Of a DNA stretch of 41,072 nt, positions 17,342 to 25,627 are shown piece after piece (position 1 is the stretch's first letter; every line of letters begins with the position of its first letter). Source of the DNA: Candidatus Zhuqueibacterota bacterium (GTDB taxonomy: Bacteria; Zhuqueibacterota; Zhuqueibacteria; Residuimicrobiales; Residuimicrobiaceae). Below the pieces are notes generated by a model. The model had not been told where the DNA came from. It ran no database searches and worked only from the letters and a program-made list of their open reading frames with translations. Made by a program: the position numbers and the translations under genes. The DNA is taken from NCBI GenBank assembly GCA_963169875.1, contig CAUJEL010000158.1, forward strand, positions 1 through 41,072, in the 5' to 3' direction.

Positions 17342-17902
17342 TTATTCCCGATAGGGCTGTAAATAGCGGTCCGGTATGGCTAATTGATTGCTTTCGAAAT
17401 CAAAGATCAATTGAGAGATCCACCAGCGGTCATCTTTTTTGACCATTTGCCAGCTGCTGATGCCTCTGGCGTACAATGCCCCTGCGGGCGAACCTTTGCG
17501 CACTTCGAAAGCGCTCCAATAGCTGGCGATATGTCCGAATTGATTCATCTTGCCGGCCAACTCTTTTTCATAAAATCCTTCCTGCCGGTAGTAAGTCGTC
17601 ACTCTCAGGATGAATGGTTCGATGCTCAAGGATTCATAGGCAGGTTTGCCGTGATATTTCTGTGAAGCCAGAATGATTTTAGCGCCGGGCAGCCAGAGGT
17701 TACGGAATCGCGTCCAATCCCTTTCCTGACCAACAGGACCGGAGATGGATTCATAGAGGGCGCGGACCAGTGCGTCCGGTGTTGCCGCATCGGCCTTTAA
17801 GGTTTGCCTGGAGGCTTTGGGCGCCTGGGCAATTGCCTGCGTAATAGTCAGACTGGCAGCTATCAACAAGACCCATAGCCTATGACTTGATTTGAAGGAC
17901 AT
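17342..17902 (-). CDS. Exported NTF2/SnoaL-like protein of unknown function
   Basis: 186 aa. The ATG at 17902 is preceded by GGAG at good spacing; an upstream ATG would add five residues. A signal peptide (about residues 1-26, ending AIAQA) is clear. The mature part (PDALVRALYESISGP...WTRFRNLWLPGAKI, then GHIASYWSAFEVRKG, and WQMVKKDDRWWISQLIFD) has the pattern of the NTF2-like/SnoaL-like fold, a small cone-shaped domain used for ligand binding or catalysis. No catalytic residues can be assigned. It sits between an exported hydrolase and the decarboxylase. Confidence 0.75.
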   Translation of the reverse strand: MSFKSSHRLWVLLIAASLTITQAIAQAPKASRQTLKADAATPDALVRALYESISGPVGQERDWTRFRNLWLPGAKIILASQKYHGKPAYESLSIEPFILRVTTYYRQEGFYEKELAGKMNQFGHIASYWSAFEVRKGSPAGALYARGISSWQMVKKDDRWWISQLIFDFESNQLAIPDRYLQPYRE

Positions 17903-17925
17903 TTTATCTCCGTCCACTATTTCTG

Positions 17926-18807
17926 TTATTGTGGCGTTTGGGTGGGATGCTCGGCGGCATCATGGAATTGCCTCTGCAATTCCATCGTCATCCGATCCGC
18001 TTTCACGCTGCGAATCATTTTTATCAGCTGCTCCGCCTCACCATTGAGCAAGAGTTCTCCCAGTTCTTTGCTGGCTGGCGCGCCATCACCGGCATAATGA
18101 TTGGGATATCTGGCATACCACCAGATACCGGTATAGGCATTCTCCAGATCTGCAAGCCGGTTCAAGTCCGAACCGCTTTGCGTGTTTGCCTTTTCAATGT
18201 GAACCAGGTCAGGCCGGTGCGCCAGCATCATGGCGGTCTCGGTCTCGCCGGCGTGGTTATCTGCGGTGGTTTTGCGCAAGGATTTTATCTTTTCAGCCAG
18301 AACCGGATCGCTGACCGGGCGGAAGAAATAGAAAGCATACGGTTTGCGGCTGGCGAGCTGCGCCTGACCAAAGTAGGTGAGGAAATTGTTGTTCCCGCCA
18401 TGGCCGTTGACAATGATTATTTTTGAAAAACCGTTGCGCGCCAGTTCATCACAGGTCTCCTGGAGCATATTCCACATCAGTTGCTGGCTGTAGGCGATGG
18501 TGCCGGGCTGATGTTTGGCCTCGAAAATTTGACCAACGAAGTAGGGCGGAAAGATCACCGCGTACTCTTTGAGCGCAGCGCGGCGTGCGATTTCGCGGGC
18601 ATCGATCAGATCCGTGCCCAATGGGAGGTGCGGACCGTGCTTTTCCATGATCCCCATGGGAATGATGCAGGTTGAATCGGAAGCCTTGAGCGCCGCGGCG
18701 AATTGAACGGCGGTCAGTTCTTCGTAATATATGGAAAGGCTGCGGGTTTGGGCGAACGCGGCGAATGCCGCAATTATAATTAAAAGTATCATGGTGGATT
18801 TTTTCAT
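17926..18807 (-). CDS. Exported creatininase-family amidohydrolase
   Basis: About 293 aa. The family binds two metals and cleaves cyclic amides such as creatinine or FAPy-type compounds. Motifs are MEKHGPHLPLGTDLIDA (E55, H57 and D66 as likely ligands), VNGHGGNNNF and DNHAGETETAMML. A signal peptide (MKKSTMILLIIIAAFAAFA) precedes the domain, unusual because most creatininases are cytosolic. AGGA is 8 bases before the ATG at 18807; an ATG at 18813 overlaps the GNAT stop (ATGA) and is the alternative start. The substrate is unknown. The NTF2-like gene follows after 23 bases. Confidence 0.87.
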   Translation of the reverse strand: MKKSTMILLIIIAAFAAFAQTRSLSIYYEELTAVQFAAALKASDSTCIIPMGIMEKHGPHLPLGTDLIDAREIARRAALKEYAVIFPPYFVGQIFEAKHQPGTIAYSQQLMWNMLQETCDELARNGFSKIIIVNGHGGNNNFLTYFGQAQLASRKPYAFYFFRPVSDPVLAEKIKSLRKTTADNHAGETETAMMLAHRPDLVHIEKANTQSGSDLNRLADLENAYTGIWWYARYPNHYAGDGAPASKELGELLLNGEAEQLIKMIRSVKADRMTMELQRQFHDAAEHPTQTPQ

Positions 18808-18809
18808 AT

Positions 18810-19412
18810 TCATTTTCCTGTATGATGATCCAGCTTGTATCGAAAGACAGGTCTGGTTGGAGAAGGCCTGGAGCATTCATCGAAACCGGCTGCGCGGAAG
18901 GCGCTGGCGAGACCGGTCCAGACAAAGGCATCGGCATAAGGGCCTTTGGCGGGATCAACGGGATAACCTTCGAGAATGCGTCCGCCGTGTCGGGCGGCAT
19001 ATTCCACAGCAGCCTGAATCAGTTTCACACTGACGCCGCGGCGGCGGTAATTCTTGCTGACGAAGAAACAGACGATGGACCAGACGCCTTGGCCATCGAG
19101 TCCCTTGATGAGAGACGAATTCAGCAGTCTGGGAAAATGGGTACGAGGCGCGACTGATATCCAGCCGATGGGGGTGTCGCCGTCGTAGGCGAGGAGACCG
19201 GGGATTTCGCCGTCATCGATCAGGGCTTTCATGGCGCGGCGGTTGCCTTCGCCTTTTTGCTGTTCAAATTCCTTGCGGGTGATGCGCCATGACATGCACC
19301 AGCAGCCGCCGCAGGCGCCGCGGCTGCCAAAGAGCGTCTCGAAATCCTGCCACAGCGCGTCTGTCAGGGGCGCCCAGCGCCAGCGCAGTGTATCGTGGTC
19401 ATTCGTTTTCAT
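18810..19412 (-). CDS. GNAT-family N-acetyltransferase
   Basis: 200 aa. The acetyl-CoA site is visible as the V..FFVSKNYRRRGVSVKLIQAA segment (R/Q-x-x-G-x-G/A type loop), and GLLAYDGDTPIGWISVAPR is the preceding beta strand pair. An N-terminal Cys-rich patch GACGGCWCMSW characterises one uncharacterised GNAT subgroup. The substrate is unknown; an aromatic amine from the decarboxylase in the same operon is a possible acceptor, purely by context. It starts 24 bases after the GH16 gene. The stop overlaps or abuts the creatininase start. Confidence 0.88.
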   Translation of the reverse strand: MKTNDHDTLRWRWAPLTDALWQDFETLFGSRGACGGCWCMSWRITRKEFEQQKGEGNRRAMKALIDDGEIPGLLAYDGDTPIGWISVAPRTHFPRLLNSSLIKGLDGQGVWSIVCFFVSKNYRRRGVSVKLIQAAVEYAARHGGRILEGYPVDPAKGPYADAFVWTGLASAFRAAGFDECSRPSPTRPVFRYKLDHHTGK

Positions 19413-19436
19413 CCTGTTACCGCAAAAGAGGCTGGT

Positions 19437-20270
19437 TCATTCAATGCGTTTATAAACGCGCACATAATCCACGACCATGCGCTGGGGAAAGATGGAATTA
19501 TCGACGCCCTGTGCGCCGCCCCAGTTTCCGCCAACGGCGATGTTGAGCAGCAAATGGAAATCCTTGTCGAAAGGCCAGGTTTCCCAACCCGTATTTTCGT
19601 TGGTGAAGGTGAAGTAGAGACTGTCATCGACAAAGGCTTTCATCTCCGTGGCGCTCCATTCCAATGCGTAGAGGTGGAAGCGGCTCGCGCCATCGACGGT
19701 GTATAGGGTCGCTGTTTTCTGGGTGTTCTTGGGATGGTTGTAAGCCTGGCAATGGATGGAAGCATGGATGACATTCATATTATAGCCAACATGTTCCATG
19801 ATATCGATTTCGCCATTGGCGGGCCAGCCGCCGTCGCCATAGGTCCATTGTGTCGGCAGCATCCAGATGGCGGGCCAGGTGCCACGGCCGGCCGGCAGTT
19901 TCGCACTGATCTCGAAGCGGCCGTAGGTCCAGTCGCCTTTGTTGGTGGTCACCAGCCGCGCTGAAGTGAACTCGTGCCCTTCGAAATTATCACGGCGCGC
20001 TTCGATGATGAGATGGCCGTTTTCGACGCGGGCGTTTTCAGAGCGGTTGGCGTAGTAGTACTGCAGTTCTTTGTTGCCCCAGCCGTGTCCGCCCACATCA
20101 TAGCTCCATTTACTGTCATCGGGAAGGCCGTTTTTGCTGAATTCGTCGGACCAGACCAGGCGCCAGCCCTCTTTGTCCTGCGGATTTTTATTATCGGCGG
20201 ATACCGAATCTTTCTCACAACCGAGAAAACAGAACAAGAGAACAAGCAGATGGAAGCATTCCTTACGCAT
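19437..20270 (-). CDS. GH16 beta-glucanase lipoprotein (laminarinase-like)
   Basis: 277 aa. The signal peptide has a lipobox ending FLGC with C18 as the lipidated residue, so the enzyme should be anchored to a membrane surface. The GH16 domain starts at about residue 35. W-S-Y-D-V-G-G-H-G-W-G-N-K-E-L-Q-Y-Y is typical of endo-1,3-beta-glucanases. The catalytic motif E154-I-D156-I-M-E159 carries nucleophile and acid/base. The protein ends directly after the last beta strand, with no binding module. The ATG at 20270 has AGAGG upstream and makes the signal peptide begin properly; an upstream ATG at 20336 is less likely. It is the first gene of the seven-gene unit. Confidence 0.93.
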   Translation of the reverse strand: MRKECFHLLVLLFCFLGCEKDSVSADNKNPQDKEGWRLVWSDEFSKNGLPDDSKWSYDVGGHGWGNKELQYYYANRSENARVENGHLIIEARRDNFEGHEFTSARLVTTNKGDWTYGRFEISAKLPAGRGTWPAIWMLPTQWTYGDGGWPANGEIDIMEHVGYNMNVIHASIHCQAYNHPKNTQKTATLYTVDGASRFHLYALEWSATEMKAFVDDSLYFTFTNENTGWETWPFDKDFHLLLNIAVGGNWGGAQGVDNSIFPQRMVVDYVRVYKRIE

Positions 20271-20316
20271 AAGACCTCTTATTATGATTGTTGTTTGCTG
20301 GAATTGAATTATGTGA

Positions 20317-20345
20317 AATATACAAATAATGCTCATAAATGTCCA
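20317..20345 (-). promoter_or_regulatory. Candidate promoter of the GH16-to-mutarotase operon
   Basis: On the minus strand TGGACA (20340-20345, five of six to the -35 consensus) and TATATT (20317-20322) are separated by 17 bases. The predicted start of transcription is near 20310, about 40 bases before the GH16 ATG. No other equally good promoter was seen between the following genes, whose gaps are 2-24 bases. Confidence 0.6.
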
Positions 20346-20417
20346 GACTGAGTTTTATCAACGGTCACCCTTGTTGTTGATCGCCGGGAAATCCCTGCAC
20401 GGGGCGGTGGAGTTGAT

Positions 20418-20619
20418 TTAACTTGTGCCGCCGGACCAAAAAGATCCTTGCAGAAACATGATAAAAGTGTCATCCTTGTAAGGAGCTTTTACGTCGAGCG
20501 GGACAATTTGCTGCATGTGCCATGCTACCCTGTGTTGGAGGATCTCTAATTGTCCTTGGACTTTATTCGCGGACGGAAAACATCTTCCAGAGCGCTCAGA
20601 ATGTGGGATATCGCAACTG
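20418..20619 (-). pseudogene. Possible remnant of a protein C-terminus
   Basis: Between trpF and the GH16 promoter an open minus-strand frame of about 66 codons, ending at TAA 20418, reads like real protein (for example KVQGQLEILQHRVAWHMQ and APYKDDTFIMFLQGSFW). It has no plausible start of its own: the frame continues upstream only as a shadow of trpF. The pattern is loosely like the C-terminal helix of sulfatases, but this is a guess. It may be a decayed gene or chance. Confidence 0.22.
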
Positions 20620-21291
20620 TCATACTCCCGCTTTGGCTGCGGCGATGAATGCGCGGCACTTGGCCTCATCCAGTTTGCCGTCGCTGCGGACGCCGCTGCA
20701 GACGTCCACTGCAAAGGGGTGCACCGCGGCAATAGCCTCGCGCACATTCGTCGGATTCAACCCGCCCGCCAGAAACACCGGCACCGGAGAATTTTCTCGA
20801 ATGCACCGGCTCACACGCCAATCATGGACGCGGCCGGTGCCACCGAGTTCTTTGATTGATAACTGCGGCCTGCCCGAATCCAGCAGCAAGGCATCGACCT
20901 GCGGCGCGATGGTCAACGCTTCGTCGATGGATTCCCTGCCCTGCACATGAATCACTTGCACCAGGCGGATGCCCGGCAAGGCGTCGCGCAGGACAGCGTA
21001 TTCATCACCTTCGATACGGTCGACCATCTGGATCACGCTGGTCTTGCAGCGATGGTGCTGGGCGATGATGCCGGCCGCTTTGGTGGCGCTGGTGAGCAGA
21101 AAGGTCGCAACCGGTGGCGGCACAGACAAGGCAATTTGCTCGATCAACGACTCCTCGATGGGGCCCGGACCGCTGGGCATTTTGGCAACGAGTCCCACAG
21201 CATCGGCGCCCGCGGCGATGGCTATCCGGGCTTCTTCCGGAGTCATCATGCAGCATATTTTAACGCGGACGGGCAGGGTGGCTGGATTCAT
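20620..21291 (-). CDS. trpF: Phosphoribosylanthranilate isomerase-like protein
   Basis: 223-aa TIM-barrel protein. TrpF converts phosphoribosylanthranilate to CdRP in tryptophan synthesis. Catalytic Cys/Asp positions fit: KICC with C13 (the usual motif is KICG) and LLLD with D138. Phosphate-binding segments GGTGRVHDW, FLAGGLNPTNV and VDVCSGVR are conserved. The KMPSGPGPI segment marks a divergent TrpF subgroup. No other trp gene is nearby, so an alternative barrel isomerase role is possible. AGGAG supports the ATG. It is the last gene of the minus-strand unit, 34 bases after the antiporter gene. Confidence 0.85.
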   Translation of the reverse strand: MNPATLPVRVKICCMMTPEEARIAIAAGADAVGLVAKMPSGPGPIEESLIEQIALSVPPPVATFLLTSATKAAGIIAQHHRCKTSVIQMVDRIEGDEYAVLRDALPGIRLVQVIHVQGRESIDEALTIAPQVDALLLDSGRPQLSIKELGGTGRVHDWRVSRCIRENSPVPVFLAGGLNPTNVREAIAAVHPFAVDVCSGVRSDGKLDEAKCRAFIAAAKAGV

Positions 21292-21325
21292 TCAGGCGCT
21301 CCTGTTGTTCTGGACACATTTTTTA

Positions 21326-23161
21326 TCACCGGACATCCGGCAGGCAGGTTTCGATGCATTGCTGAGCTGCTTCAGGCGACAATCGCGTCAGGAAAGCGAT
21401 CTCATCACCTGGCTGCCAGATCTGCCCGGAATGGACAACTTCAGCGCTCTGGGCGCGTATGCACAGGACCGGAAGCAGCTCTTCCGGCATTTCCATCTTA
21501 TCCATGGCAGTGGCCAGCCAGGTCTGCGGCACTTTCCACAGTAAATCATGAATTGGATCAGATTCCCAGGCGGAAATCCGGATGGCGCGGCCGAAGCCGA
21601 GTCTGCCTCGGGTATGCTTGAGCAGATCCCCGGCAGTACCTGTGTGCGGACTTTTCAGGGCGAGAAAGGCGCGGCCGATGCCGAAGGATTCCTGGGCGGC
21701 CTGGGCAATGAGTACATTCACCTCGGGATTGGCTGTGACGGCCACGATGGTTTCCGCGTCTTCCAGACCGCTCAGTTCCATTATATTTTCGTCGAGCGCA
21801 TTCCCCTGAACAACGCTCAGATTTTCAGCCGCAGCCGCCTGTGCCATGGTGGGATTGCTATCCACCAGGGTGACCGGCCGGCCATGCCGTGCGATGAGCT
21901 GGGCAATGGCTCTTCCCAAACGATTCGCGCCGACAATGACCACGCGGCGGCCTTCCAGGCTCTGCAGCTTCAGAAGCCGCGCCAATGGTGCAGCGCTGAG
22001 GCCCTGCACCGTGACGGTCATGATGATGGCCAGAAAGGTCAGGGCCGGGAGACGTTCCGCCGCGGCAATGCCAACTTGAGCGAGTGTGAGGCCAAACAGC
22101 GAGGCAACCGAGGCGGCGATGATGCCGCGCGGCCCGATCCAGGCGATGAACAGTTTCTCACGCATGTTCAGTGTGGTTTTCCACAGAGATAGAAACACGG
22201 ATACGGGCCGGATCACAAACATGATGATAGCGACCGTCAAAAAACCACGAACTCCTTCCTGAAGTAACGTGTCCAATTTCAGGTTGGCCGCCAACAGCAC
22301 GAAAAGAACACTGATGCTGAGAATGGTCAGGGTTTCTTTGAAATGGCGCAGCTGCCGTTCACCGGGCAGGGTCTCGCGCTGCAGCAGCAATCCCATAACC
22401 ACCGAAGACATGATGCCCGCTTCACTGTGAAGGACCTCGGCAGCTGCAAACGCAGACCAGACAAAGGCCAGTACTACCAGATTATTGAGTTCCGCGGGGA
22501 TGAGGTGGGGCGTTTTTTGCAATTTGGCCAGCAACACAGCGGCCATGCCGCCCACCACGGCGCCAACGATCAGGCGGCCGAAATAAGCCCACAACGCTGC
22601 AAAAAAACCGACATCACGGGTGATTTGCAGGCCCAAAATCACGTCGAGGGCGGCCACCGCCAGAATGGCACCGATGGGATCGATGAGGATCGCTTCGCCT
22701 TCGAGAATGGCCTTTATGCGTTTGGTGATGTTGAGCCGCTTCAGCAAGGGCTGCACCACGGTGGGCCCCGTAACAGTCATCAATGCGCCGAAGACAATAG
22801 CCAGCGTCCATTGCAGTCCGGCGATGAAATGGGCAGCCAGTGCTGTCAGTATCCAGGTTATGAGAACGCCGAAGGTGGTGAGATTCCTGATCTCCTTGAG
22901 GCTGGATTTGAGAACGGGCAGCCGCAGATTGAGGGCGCCTTCAAACAGAATCACCGCCACAGCGAGTTTGACCATGATGGCCAATCCAGGACCGAGGGCC
23001 GCGGGGTGGACCAGATCCAGCGCCGTCGGCCCCAGCAGCACGCCGCCAAATAGGAGCAGGACGATGGCTGGTATTTGCCAGCGGTGTGCGGCGACCTGGG
23101 CAAAGAGCCCAAATCCCACCGCCCAAACGAGAGTCGCCAATAAGGAAATATTGTGATCCAT
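21326..23161 (-). CDS. CPA1-type cation/proton antiporter with TrkA-N (RCK) domain
   Basis: 611 aa. About twelve membrane helices (residues 1-395) form a CPA1-like antiporter core; FEGALNLR and ILEGEAILIDPIGAI are the family's ion-site helices. A cytosolic Rossmann-type RCK/TrkA-N domain follows (about 400-520), with VGANRLGRAIAQL binding NAD(H) or nucleotide. A final RCK-C-like piece ends with QIWQPGDEIAFLT. RCK domains gate transport by ligand, which suggests K+ or Na+ efflux controlled by nucleotide state. The start has AAAAGG upstream. It lies between the DUF72 and trpF genes on the same strand, with no functional link evident. Confidence 0.9.
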   Translation of the reverse strand: MDHNISLLATLVWAVGFGLFAQVAAHRWQIPAIVLLLFGGVLLGPTALDLVHPAALGPGLAIMVKLAVAVILFEGALNLRLPVLKSSLKEIRNLTTFGVLITWILTALAAHFIAGLQWTLAIVFGALMTVTGPTVVQPLLKRLNITKRIKAILEGEAILIDPIGAILAVAALDVILGLQITRDVGFFAALWAYFGRLIVGAVVGGMAAVLLAKLQKTPHLIPAELNNLVVLAFVWSAFAAAEVLHSEAGIMSSVVMGLLLQRETLPGERQLRHFKETLTILSISVLFVLLAANLKLDTLLQEGVRGFLTVAIIMFVIRPVSVFLSLWKTTLNMREKLFIAWIGPRGIIAASVASLFGLTLAQVGIAAAERLPALTFLAIIMTVTVQGLSAAPLARLLKLQSLEGRRVVIVGANRLGRAIAQLIARHGRPVTLVDSNPTMAQAAAAENLSVVQGNALDENIMELSGLEDAETIVAVTANPEVNVLIAQAAQESFGIGRAFLALKSPHTGTAGDLLKHTRGRLGFGRAIRISAWESDPIHDLLWKVPQTWLATAMDKMEMPEELLPVLCIRAQSAEVVHSGQIWQPGDEIAFLTRLSPEAAQQCIETCLPDVR

Positions 23162-23202
23162 AGAATGCCTTTTCCTGAATGAACAGGGAACGGTTGCGGT
23201 TG

Positions 23203-24057
23203 TCAGATCAGGGCGCGCAGCCGTTCGATGGTCAACGGCGCACAGCCTTCATAGTGATTGTTGATATTGACATAGACTTCCACGCCGGCGCTGAGCAGAT
23301 CTCGAATCATCTCCGCAAGAGCCGGCAGCTCATCCGTCTTTGACCAGATAATCTTGTTCCATTCGCCTCCGCTCTCCTGTTCGATGCCCTGACGATCGCT
23401 CCCCATGAGCCGCAGGATGACCAGGGGATGGGAGACGATCGCGGTGCGCCATTTCTCATACACCTGCGTGATGGGCGGCATCCAGTAGCCCTGCAACAGC
23501 ACCGGCCGCAGATTCTGCTTTTGCAGAAAATCAAAAAAGGAGTCGTTCAGCCAGTTGCCGTTGCGCGTCTCCAGTCCAAAAGCAAGATGTCGGGGCAGCT
23601 TTGCGCTGAATGGGGTCACCAGGTCCTGAAATTGATTTTGCGAGGCCATCTTTAGTTTGTTGAGGTATTCGAATTGCAGAAATACGGCTCCGGTTACCTG
23701 ATGCAGCGGACGAATCAGTTCAAGAAATTGATCCATCAGAGAGAGCGATAAAAAGTGGGGATTCTGCACTATTGTTTTTGCGGTGCCATGAATCTGCGGC
23801 TGGGTGATGCTGTTGGGCACTTTGATGGTGAAACGGAACGTGTCCGGCACAGCCTCGCGGTAGGCCTGTACATCCGCTGACTTGGGCAGTTGAATGCGGT
23901 CCGAAGAAAATAGCGACCAGAACCACTGATCGATTTCAACACTGTCGAATTTGCGGGCGTACTCTTCGAGGTAATTGATGCCCTTAGGCGCGGAGTAGAC
24001 CAGATCCGCCCAGGAGGGATATTTCCAGCTGCAAGTCGCAAAATGAAGTTTGGCCAT
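23203..24057 (-). CDS. DUF72 (YecE-family) protein
   Basis: 284 aa. Starts with the family's CSWKYPSW (residues 8-15), then YLEEYARKFDSVEID, FRFTIKVP, and the C-terminal VYVNINNHYEGCAPLTIERL. DUF72 proteins are TIM-barrel-like with an unknown reaction. GGGAGGAG lies directly before the ATG, a strong ribosome-binding site. It starts 14 bases after the receiver/DUF3052 gene and is probably co-transcribed. Confidence 0.9.
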   Translation of the reverse strand: MAKLHFATCSWKYPSWADLVYSAPKGINYLEEYARKFDSVEIDQWFWSLFSSDRIQLPKSADVQAYREAVPDTFRFTIKVPNSITQPQIHGTAKTIVQNPHFLSLSLMDQFLELIRPLHQVTGAVFLQFEYLNKLKMASQNQFQDLVTPFSAKLPRHLAFGLETRNGNWLNDSFFDFLQKQNLRPVLLQGYWMPPITQVYEKWRTAIVSHPLVILRLMGSDRQGIEQESGGEWNKIIWSKTDELPALAEMIRDLLSAGVEVYVNINNHYEGCAPLTIERLRALI

Positions 24058-24071
24058 CTTCTCCTCCCTTT

Positions 24072-24845
24072 TTATTTTTTGCGCCGGGTGAAGAGCAATG
24101 CGGACCAGTCGCTGTCAATGGCACAGATTTTATAATCCACCCAGCCGGCATCCAGGCCGGTTTTTCGCACCAGAGTCTGGCTGAGGCCGGACACTTTGTT
24201 AGCCGATTTGGGCCATGCGATCCACAGACGACCGCACTGGAGGGTGCGATCGCATTCGGTCATGCAGGTATCCAGTTCTTCCCGGGAACGGACGAACCAG
24301 ATGGTCAGATCGCTGCGTGGATCGAGTGCTGCTAATTTTACGGCGCCTTCCGGCCAGCTGCCCAGCGTGGTGATGAAATTTTCCGGAGCATCGATCAGCG
24401 AAATTAGCAGCTGCGCCTGAATGCCCAGTTTCTTGAGCAGGGGAACGTCTTTGTAACCGGCAAAAGCGCTATCGGGCACAACAGGCTCAAGGACTTTATA
24501 ATTTTTCAGCGATGCCAGCGTTTGCCCTAGCTCAGCTTCGCGGCAGAAGAAGGCGTCCGGAAGAATCGATTTTACCTGATCGACTTTGTCTTGCTCACCA
24601 TTCAGATACAGTAACGGGATATGGCGGGTACCCTTGTTTTTCCGCAGCAAGATGCCGAGGTCGCGGCCCTGGGATGGTAACCGGGTGAGATCGATGAGAA
24701 TGGCCGCAGGCGGATCGCTATGCAAAGCTTTGAGAGATCCCGGACCAGAAAACATAAAATTTTCTATTTCCAGACTTTTTTCTCGCAAGGCAGCAATAAG
24801 TGGATTTTCATCCTTCTTGCGCCAATCGATCCAGATAATGCGCAT
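24072..24845 (-). CDS. Receiver-like domain fused to DUF3052
   Basis: 257 aa. Residues 1-115 look like a degenerate response-regulator receiver domain: MRIIWIDWR at the start, a likely phospho-acceptor position D52 in AAILIDLTRLP, and a RHIPLLYLNGE strand; the usual conserved Lys and Thr/Ser are not obvious. Residues ~120-257 match DUF3052 (AGYKDVPLLKKLGIQ, IWFVRSREELDTC, LWIAWPKSANKVSGLSQTLVRK, VDYKICAIDSDWSALLFTRRK). Most DUF3052 proteins lack such an N-terminal domain. Start 24845 is chosen for GGAGG upstream, though 24860 and 24905 are in frame. The function is unknown. Confidence 0.78.
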   Translation of the reverse strand: MRIIWIDWRKKDENPLIAALREKSLEIENFMFSGPGSLKALHSDPPAAILIDLTRLPSQGRDLGILLRKNKGTRHIPLLYLNGEQDKVDQVKSILPDAFFCREAELGQTLASLKNYKVLEPVVPDSAFAGYKDVPLLKKLGIQAQLLISLIDAPENFITTLGSWPEGAVKLAALDPRSDLTIWFVRSREELDTCMTECDRTLQCGRLWIAWPKSANKVSGLSQTLVRKTGLDAGWVDYKICAIDSDWSALLFTRRKK

Positions 24846-24864
24846 GGACTGGCATGCCTCCATT

Positions 24865-25521
24865 TTAAGGTTCCTCATCTCCGCAGATCTGTTGCAGCAG
24901 CGCATTGAAAGATGGCGCAGGCGGGCAGGTGAGGGACAGGACGCGTCCGCTGAGAGCGGTAAAGGTGATCTGTTCCGCGTGCAGCATCAAACGGCTGTAT
25001 TTTGACTGCTGCGGCAAATCGCCATATCGCAGATCACCGACGATGGCGTGACCGCAGGCATAGAAATGGACTCGTATCTGGTGGCGGCGGCCGCTATGGG
25101 GATAGGCATCCACCAGGGTATAAGCGGAATAATTTTTGCGCACGCGATAGCTGGTCAGGGAAGGCTTGCCGTTGCGCACATCAACGCCCATGCGTCCGGA
25201 TCCGAATTGCCGCAGCGGCTGATTCATCTCGCCTGATATTTCCGGCATGGCGCCATGGATGAGCGCGAGATAGCGCTTTTCAATTTGACGCTGCTCGAAC
25301 GACATGCTGAGCCAGCGATGCGCAGCCGCATGCCTGGCAAAGAGTATGATGCCGCTGACTTCCTTATCCAGACGGTGGACCACGTACAGCTTTTGCGACA
25401 GTTCATCTTGCAGCCGGAAGAGGAGACAATCCAGATTGCCGCCGCGTTCCGGTATCGAGGACAAGCCTTCCGGTTTTGTAGCCGCAAGGAGGTCCTCATC
25501 TGAATAGATAATTGGAATCAT
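24865..25521 (-). CDS. RluA-family RNA pseudouridine synthase
   Basis: 218 aa. The catalytic motif is HRLDKEVSG (D52). The RYLALIHG strand and PHSGRRHQIRVHFYACGHAIVGDLRYG are RluA/RluD-family signatures. The N-terminal S4 RNA-binding domain is absent, as in RluA, RluC-like short forms and TruC. It modifies uridine in rRNA or tRNA; the target cannot be told. The ATG at 25521 is used; a GTG at 25530 would add three codons. It leads the minus-strand unit that continues into the DUF3052 gene. Confidence 0.9.
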   Translation of the reverse strand: MIPIIYSDEDLLAATKPEGLSSIPERGGNLDCLLFRLQDELSQKLYVVHRLDKEVSGIILFARHAAAHRWLSMSFEQRQIEKRYLALIHGAMPEISGEMNQPLRQFGSGRMGVDVRNGKPSLTSYRVRKNYSAYTLVDAYPHSGRRHQIRVHFYACGHAIVGDLRYGDLPQQSKYSRLMLHAEQITFTALSGRVLSLTCPPAPSFNALLQQICGDEEP

Positions 25522-25570
25522 ACCGTGCACCGGTTTGACTTATAAGCCAGGTGAGCATTTGATCAGGTTA

Positions 25571-25598
25571 AATGTAGAAACTTTTTCGGAATAATCAA
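25571..25598 (-). promoter_or_regulatory. Candidate promoter for the rluA-like operon
   Basis: On the minus strand TTGATT (25593-25598) and TACATT (25571-25576) are 16 bases apart. Transcription would begin about 45 bases before the pseudouridine synthase gene. Confidence 0.4.
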
Positions 25599-25627
25599 CA
25601 GGATTTGAATCGGGAATGGGAAAAATG

